From assembly GCF_009389715.1 (NCBI RefSeq), contig NC_052394.1:20152899-20216898 (forward strand): a stretch of 64,000 nucleotides of DNA. Reading direction: 5' to 3'. Numbering within the stretch: position 1 is the stretch's first letter; each line of letters opens with the position of its first letter. This stretch comes from Phoenix dactylifera. Its lineage: Eukaryota > Streptophyta > Magnoliopsida > Arecales > Arecaceae. Shown here piece by piece: positions 57,757-64,000 of this stretch. Below the pieces are notes generated by a model. The model worked only from the letters and a program-made list of their open reading frames with translations, was not told the origin of the DNA and searched no databases. Made by a program: the position numbers and the translations under genes.

Positions 57757-58651
57757 TTTTTTTTTATTATATTATTTTTTTTTTGAGTAGTAGGGATGTA
57801 AGAATACCATTCGGCCCTTTATTGCAGGATCGAAAAGAGCTTACAGATATAGGATGTGACTACAATGGCAGCTGAAAAGAGCTTTTGATTACAGGGGAAG
57901 ATGAGTTTACCCACAACAAGATAGTAGGAGTTAAAATAAGACTGCAATAATGACTCCACAAAAAATGAAAGCAGTAGGATAGGTGAAAAGTCATTTAAAA
58001 CAAACAGCTGCAACCTGGCTGAAGAAGGTAGAGAACCCGGAGAAGAAAACTTGTAATCAAAAAACAGAATCTTTCAAATTCGGGCATTCCGAAAGATGAT
58101 CTTCAGTTGAATTTAACTCTAGTCTTCTGAATTTCAAACATTAGAAAGTGCAGTAGCCAATCTTTTGATTTTGTGCCACACTAACGCCATATTCAATCAG
58201 CTGTTTGTTACTACAAAGCATCGACCAGTTATTAAACAAACTGAGACACTCTGAGGCTATTATAGTCATGGATTTCTACTTGTTCAGAAAAAGTTTTGAA
58301 TTCCTCTCTTCTCTAGATGGCCCAATTTAATGGTAGCTACAAGCATTAGCATTACACAATGAGTCAGTTTTTGGAAAGTTTCCTTCTGGTCCAGCCAAAG
58401 CATAGTTCTTCGAAGGCTTTGAAAGATGGCAAAACTCCCATAAGTAAGCACAACGATTTCCAAATAGTACCGGAAAACAGGCAATCGGCAAAAAAATGAT
58501 CGAAAGTGTCAGCTGCATGCTTGTAAAAATACAGCCTCCTAAGTTTTTCTGAAGTTCCAACCAATTACATCTTTAGTATTCAGCTTGTTCTTCCAACACT
58601 GCCACATAAAGCATTTTATTTGGGGGGCACAGACTCCCAAAAGTGCTAGGA
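57757..58651 (-). mobile_element. 5'-truncated LINE fragment with zf-RVT domain
   Basis: The poly(T) run near 57756 marks the 3' end on the minus strand. Near 58640 the minus strand encodes KCFMWQCWKNKLNTKDVIGW and then, in broken frames, a segment like ADTFDHFFADCLFSGTIW. This is the zinc-binding region that follows reverse transcriptase in plant L1 elements. ATTGCTGCGATT at 57746-57757 and ATTGCTGCAATT at 58652-58663 are the probable target duplication (11 of 12). The insert is about 0.9 kb and several frame breaks show that it is inactive. Confidence 0.7.
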
Positions 58652-58995
58652 ATTGCTGCAATTGCAGATGGGCCTTTCTTCTCTTTTTTTGATTTTTTTT
58701 TCCCCTTTCTTCTATTTTTTCCTTCTCTTCTAATTGTTACTCTTGTTCACTACATGTATTAATGAAATGCGAGGTGGTTCATTATTTATTTGTATAAAGA
58801 GTGCAAGGCGAGATTATTTGCCACTGATTTATTTGTGTGAGCATGGCATGCATGCTTGCGTGTTTGACTCTGATGTGCAAAATAATGACAGAAAACCTCA
58901 GCCATTTGTGGGCATTAATTTCTGTTTACCCGAAAAAATTTAAAAAAAAATTAAACAGGACTATAAATGTTGGAAGGAGAGAACAATCTGTAACG

Positions 58996-59115
58996 CCTGA
59001 CCTGCAGGTATCAAATGTTGCTGGTTATAAGAAAAGACCTTGAACTTTCAAATTCCTAGGATACTTGAGACCTGAGACCTGTCTCTAAGGGGAATTCTCT
59101 TGCGAATGAGCCACA
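58996..59115 (-). repeat. Possible tRNA-derived SINE remnant
   Basis: On the minus strand, TGTGGCTCATTCGCAAGAG resembles a box A. About 35 bases later, CAGGTCTCAAGTATCC resembles a weak box B. No tail or target duplication was confirmed. Confidence 0.3.
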
Positions 59116-59544
59116 GCTCATTTTATATGTTTTGTTTTGACCTGTGCCTTTGCAAGCTTACTAATGGAAATTAGTAAATTATTAGATTGCACTTCATGTA
59201 CGGAAGACTTTTAAAAAATAAAATAAATGTCTAATCTTTTGCATGCATGCAGGTCAGATAGAAACTGCAAACCATATTTTAGACATCAATATTTAAGAAA
59301 AATTATTATAACCTAAACCTTGATATTTAAATCATTTCATACACGTCATTTGAATTGTTTTTTAGCAAATTGATCAATACTACATGATATCTACCCGAAG
59401 AAATGATGTTTGGTAGATTTCTTTCTTGACAAGTTGAACTTCCAGTTATAGAAGTTTCTATCATGTAGCCAGTGGTAATTAATATCATGGAATGGCCGGC
59501 AGGCAGGATGTAGGAATCAATCATCTTTAATGATTCTTTCTATT

Positions 59545-60082
59545 TCAACGCTCAAATTTGCCTATGTTTTTTGGGTGCCCCTGCCTCTTGGTCATCTCAA
59601 AGTGAACTTTGATGCCAGCATGTCGTTGGATGGTGTATATGAGGGTGTGGGTTTTGTGATTAAGAGACTCTCTTGGCAGTTGGTAGCTGCAGGAGGTCGG
59701 CGGTGCCTGGTCTCACTGTTGTCGGGGCAGAGCTTCCGGACGGCATGGGAGGGGCTGTCTTATACGAGGAGGACTCTTCTGTGGTGATTGACTGGAATGT
59801 GGTTTGGATAGGTATGGAGATGGTCACCCTCTCATCAGAGCGTCTCGCAGATTGGTTCGGGAGATGGGTTGATCTCTAGGTAGCACATATTTTTTCGAGA
59901 GGCGAATCGTGCAGCAGACTGGGTTGCTTTCTTCGTCGTCCAACATTTTGGGGAGGTCCTCTGGACTTCCATAGGCGATATTCCCTATCCCTTGTACTAT
60001 TTACTTTCTGTTGATCTGGCAGGCTGTACTCACATTAGATCTTTATAAATGCCGTTTTTCAACAAAAAAAAAAAAAAAAAAA
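59545..60082 (+). mobile_element. 5'-truncated LINE (plant L1) 3' end with RNase H domain
   Basis: The insert is bounded by GATTCTTTCTATT (59532-59544) and GATTCTTTCTGTT (60083-60095), a 13-bp target duplication with one mismatch, and ends in a long poly(A) run. It encodes WVPLPLGHLKVNFDASMSLD and GVGFVIKRL, the start of an RNase H domain. The AADWVAFFVVQHFGEVLW segment near its end lies in another frame. Plant L1 elements of one lineage carry such an RNase H at the 3' end. Two or more frame breaks make it inactive. Confidence 0.8.
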
Positions 60083-60095
60083 GATTCTTTCTGTT

Positions 60096-60911
60096 AACGT
60101 TTTTTTAGGTGCCAATCTTTTTGCTTCATAACCACAACTACTGGTGCAAGATTTGTTCAACATAGATTGCCAACACTTTGAGACAAGGCCTAGATCATGG
60201 AGCCCAAAGGCATTGAAGGTTTCCTTCCCCTAGGAACATATATTGTCTCACAACTTGGTTTCTATATACAGGGTTGCAAGTGGGATAAGCTCCTTTTGGA
60301 AATTTGGTTGGAAGGATACATGGAGAGAATGAGGGATCACATTAGTTCTCAAAGGATTTGAATTTTATTACAAGAGCAAAATACGCTCAAATATGTTTAA
60401 AGTGCAAACGGAGGTCGAATTGTCATAGAGGGCTAAACTTCTCCTATTTCATGGGATATGTGATTATGCTATGCTCATATTTTGGGATTAAACAAGTCAT
60501 AGAATGGATACCAATTATGTTAGGCTTATCTATTGAAACAGGTGGGCAATATAATAAATATTGATTGATGAATTCATTGGGAGGAAAATATATATAATTC
60601 TGGAGAATATATCTTTTCTTATATGCCTTTGATAGTGCTCGACCTTTCATCCGAACACCTGTAAACTTTTTCTTGATTTGGACCACCACAAACATTAAGA
60701 ATGTCACATCCAAGTCCTCTACAATGGTGGTTAATCTTGAACCGGTTGTGTGGTTGTCTGGTAATGATGAAGCCAATATTTTTATATTTTAACCGAGCAA
60801 AACTCTGATGAAGTCAATATCGAAGAGCCATGGCAATCAGAAAAGCAAAAATATTAGGGGCTTTTTGAAACTCCAAATCCCTTTTTTTTTTTCTTCTCTC
60901 TCTCTCTCCCC
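60096..60911. other. Intergenic DNA
   Basis: No gene is recognised. A CT-rich tract lies at 60890-60911 next to the following LINE fragment. Confidence 0.4.
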
Positions 60912-61415
60912 TTTTTTTTCAAGTTTTCATACGCACTAGCTTACGAAGTACCTAAGACAGCTCTTCTTCTCTGACCAGAGGATGTACCCTGAGTGGTGGG
61001 CCGCGTAGGCAGCCACCCAATCGGCCGCCCCGTTGACTTCTCTGAATACATGCTTGGCTTGGAAGGCCACCCTATTCCTCATCATCATCCCTATGTCCCG
61101 GAATCGAAAGGTGGTCCGTACTCTCACCCCTCGCCCCCCCCCCCAAATCCACCTGATAAACATGGCCGAATCGTTCTCCAGAATGATCGAATTTGCCTGC
61201 AGCACCAGCCGCACATGTCGAAGACCAGCTTAGGCAGCTCGCAACTCTGCCTTCAAAACTAACGTGTCAAACAACTGGCAGCCAACTGCTGCCACCATTC
61301 TGAAGTGTGGGCTCCGTATAACAAAGCCCGCACCGCCCCCGCGTACCTCCATACAGCACCGACTCGTCGAAATTTGATCTTGAGGAAGGTCGGAGGTGGA
61401 GGCTTCTAGGTAAAA
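60912..61415 (-). mobile_element. 5'-truncated LINE 3' end with RNase H domain, second copy
   Basis: A T run at 60912-60919 marks the tail of a minus-strand copy. Reading leftward from about 61350, the frame includes GGGAGFVIRSPHFRMVAAVG, LVLKAELRAA, then LVLQANSIILENDSAMFI and FREVNGAADWVAAYAAHHSG, all hallmarks of a LINE-associated RNase H. At least one in-frame stop is present. The 5' boundary is uncertain and no target duplication was found. Confidence 0.65.
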
Positions 61416-61552
61416 AAATCTTGAAATTGTTGTAATTAATTGACACTAGATAGATACTTGGGGATTCGCTTAATCCTTATATTGAGTTCAAGTTGTAAAC
61501 ATAGGCTGCATGGTCGATCCCCATTTTATTGGGAAAGGCATGGGCAAGGATG

Positions 61553-61639
61553 ATGGTTATCCTTTTTTTTTAATCCCCTCTTCCAGGGAGAGGGTGGGGT
61601 GTCCTTAAGAGCCATCATTATTCTAATATGGTTATCCTA
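61553..61639 (-). mobile_element. Micro-insert with poly(T)/poly(A) tail and 11-bp target duplication
   Basis: ATGGTTATCCT occurs at 61553-61563 and at 61629-61639. The bases between begin with a T run, and on the minus strand the insert ends GGGGATTAAAAAAAAA, sharing the GATTAAAAAAAA end of the micro-insert at 14292-14352. Probably the same LINE family, truncated to about 55 bp. Confidence 0.5.
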
Positions 61640-62827
61640 CATGTCCATGATTTTTTTAATTTCAAGATTTAACATAGCCAACATTGCTTCCAAGAAAGAA
61701 AGGTACCTATAAAGTACAAATTGCATGCACAAGGGAATAGAAATTCCATATAGATGGTGATGCTTTACTAAGAAATTCCACAAGTTTTGTCGGTAGAATC
61801 ATAGCCCATACAAGAAAAAATTCTCCTAAGTGCTGCTTCCTTATTTGCTTCTGATGTTGTGCTAGTGCGGTACTAATGGATCGAGCACATTATGGGTGGC
61901 TAAGTTCCTTGTGAATCATGTCAATCCTTATAATCACACCAATCCTCTTGTGAATCACACTTTTCTTTGTAAATTGTGGACTTAATAGTTTTTCATTTCA
62001 CATCTTTCATTAAATATTGATGAATTATTGATGCAATAATTACCAGTGTTATAGACATATTACCTCTAGACATTATACCATATCCTTTCTTCCAAATTTT
62101 CCAAAGTATAGTACTATAAAAAGCTAAATCAAAAAGCATTCCATAACTCAAAGTTACGCAAGTCCCTGACCCACCATGCCACTCCATGAAAAAAGGATAA
62201 GCTACCTGCCATGCATTTTGCGAAGCATCCCACACAAGTGAGTAATGAAAAATCCCTTCTTGTCAAACAAAATGTTTGGTTCTATTGCTCCATAGTTCCA
62301 TAATTAATATATGTTATTTTAGCTTGGTTGTTTATTATCACTTTGCTAAGGAGAGGTCCAGCTCAAACCTTGATGATGATGCCTATTTGGACGATCTTTG
62401 GAATATGGCAGATGCTGATTGCCTGAAATGCTGTCTGCTGTTCCCATTGGTACAGCTTGCTACATTTCACTACTTACACGGTACGTACGGGTGGTGGGAT
62501 CTCAACGTCCCAGGTGGAACCTCCCCCCATTTCATAGTGAACTCGTGAACCCTTCGTCCACAATAAAAGTACCAAACATATGAAACCACCGGATGAACTC
62601 GCACAGCCAAGTGCAAGTCTAACAAGAGGGACCCACAAGATAGGTTGGCTTTAGAACTAGGTGCCTTTCCTGTGGGTGTACGAATGGGTGGAATGTTAAA
62701 AGGTATGTGGGATAGGAAGGTACAAAGGACAAGGAAAAAAAAGAGCGGAGAGAGAGAGCCGGCCTTCCCGAGTGTGACCTGGCTTGGTGGAATTGGAAAG
62801 AAAGATGATGAGGAGGCACACAGACTT
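61640..62827. other. Intergenic DNA
   Basis: No gene is recognised. Short ORFs here have no convincing similarity. Confidence 0.4.
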
Positions 62828-63040
62828 AGGTTCGGGTTGTATCTTTCGCGAAAAGAATGATTCTCCTTCTTTCGGGGACTTCAACCGTTGGATTGTGCAA
62901 TATTTACTTCAAGATCTGTGCAGTCAGATGGAAGACAGAGATTGGATTGCTTGAGAGATGTGCAGTACGTGATCCAACGGTTGATGTCGGGAGAAAAAAA
63001 AACAATCATTCTTTCGCGTGAAAGATACAACCCGAAGCCT
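62828..63040. mobile_element. MITE with terminal inverted repeats of about 70 bp
   Basis: The left arm starts AGGTTCGGGTTGTATCTTTC and the right arm, reverse-complemented, starts AGGCTTCGGGTTGTATCTTT. Both continue through AGAATGATT to TCAACCGTTGGAT. The element is 213 bp with a loop of about 75 bp. ACAGACTT (62820-62827) and ACAGAGTT (63041-63048) are a probable 8-bp target duplication (7 of 8). Long inverted repeats suggest a Mutator-like or hAT-like non-autonomous element. It has no coding capacity. Confidence 0.75.
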
Positions 63041-63049
63041 ACAGAGTTT

Positions 63050-64000
63050 GACGCTTGCGCAATTATCGGGGTCAGGTGAGTACTCCCGGAGAAGGTCCTT
63101 TAAGTACGGCATATGCTTATTTCCCTTATTATTCTATTCCCTCTTCCAGTCTTTTCTCCACCCTACTTGCCTGCATATGCTCACCTCCCCTAGAGCGAAG
63201 ATATTCTCCCCTTGCGACGCTCGCAAAGCAGCTGCCTCCTTCCCAATCCACCAGCCGTCTGAAACTTTGTCCCAAATCACACCCAAAAATATATATATAT
63301 CATCAACCTAATAAAAAGAAATAAAAACTTAACAGAAAAATATTAGCATATATGTACATACCCAAATTATGTAGAATGATCCAAATCAGATATCTTAGAT
63401 TTTGGGATTTAGAAATAGAGATGAGTTTTAGGTTCACACTATCATTTATTTTAACTTAATTTTATTGACTATATGTCAGAAATAGCTTGAAGAAGCATCG
63501 GTAACTTTTAAAAAAAATTTAAACATCTAAGTATTCAAATTATCATAATATTATTTAAAATATATATAATCTGAGATAATTGATATACATAAAATTTCTG
63601 ACATTAATGTTGAGAATATATATTTCAACATCTTGATCTGGCTATCGAAATATAAATAATAATAATAATAATAATAATATGTAATTCTAGTTACCCCTAA
63701 TTCTCAATTTCTATAATTACATGATGAAATGGGGTTAAAGAAATATTATAATTTGGTATTGTATTTACATTACATTGGTCATTGGATACTCTTATTATTA
63801 CCCTCACTGATTTATAGTATTATTTCATTTAAAAATTTAATTCTTAATTGATCATGTTATATATTCAAATGCAAGTTAATCATGCACCTTCCGTTAGCGG
63901 CTGATAGGAGAATGTGAGGTAAGTTCACCTCAGGGTGACGTGATCTGGATCGTGGCTACAATATCAATAATTTCACGGACGGGTCTAAAGAAGGCTACGA
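63050..64000. other. AT-rich intergenic DNA with an (AAT)n microsatellite
   Basis: No gene is seen. An (AAT)n run lies at about 63654-63679. Sequence after 63880 is GC-richer and continues beyond the window. Confidence 0.5.

Noticed and set aside
61993-62235. Minus-strand ORF with a YSTILWKIWKKGYG stretch
   Set aside because: It faintly resembles the region after the zf-RVT domain of LINEs, but no second motif or boundary supports it.

Overview
This is nuclear DNA from a flowering plant. It carries plant-specific gene families (a SCAR/WAVE actin regulator with about 10 introns, a DYW-type PPR protein, PLAC8/DUF2985 membrane proteins, plant CAN-type nucleases), GT-AG introns and plant retrotransposon remnants. 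The PPR gene has a very GC-rich 5' end that fades toward 3', a pattern typical of monocots. AT-rich, repeat-dense intergenic DNA and long introns would fit a non-grass monocot such as a palm. The monocot call is fairly firm; anything narrower is inference.

Layout. 1-1770: end of a degraded long LTR-like repeat (family R). 2.3-17.1 kb: three tandem, same-strand, intronless-CDS PLAC8/DUF2985 genes (CDS 2684-4402, 7732-9474, 15489-17084). The second and third have a TATA box and an intron in the 5' leader, and the first has a matching acceptor. 17.4-24.5 kb: repeat-rich DNA with a second R copy, two small TRIM-like LTR elements and a 93-bp tandem array. 26.6-40.7 kb: one large SCAR/WAVE gene, reconstructed here as 11 exons with consistent phases (1829 aa). 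A third R copy sits in its first intron, and its central region has grown by internal and exon duplication. 43.0-45.1 kb: an intronless PPR-DYW gene, apparent orthologue of Arabidopsis At3g08820. 45.9-51.9 kb: a 3.1-kb tandem duplication carrying two minus-strand CAN nuclease genes, one decayed and one nearly whole but frameshifted. 53-55 kb: non-coding duplications. 56.7-57.5 kb: a decayed HMA-domain gene. 57.7-61.4 kb: three LINE 3' fragments. 62.8-63.0 kb: a MITE with 70-bp inverted repeats.

The live genes have no operon-like link. SCAR acts in actin nucleation through ARP2/3, the PPR protein in organelle RNA editing, and the PLAC8 proteins at membranes. The most unusual pattern is non-genic: at least six very short A- or T-tailed inserts (about 16-72 bp) flanked by 11-17-bp target duplications, alongside longer LINE fragments with the same hallmarks. 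They look like extreme 5'-truncated LINE integrations. For one of them the paralogous duplicate preserves the empty site. No CRISPR array, rRNA or convincing tRNA gene was seen.
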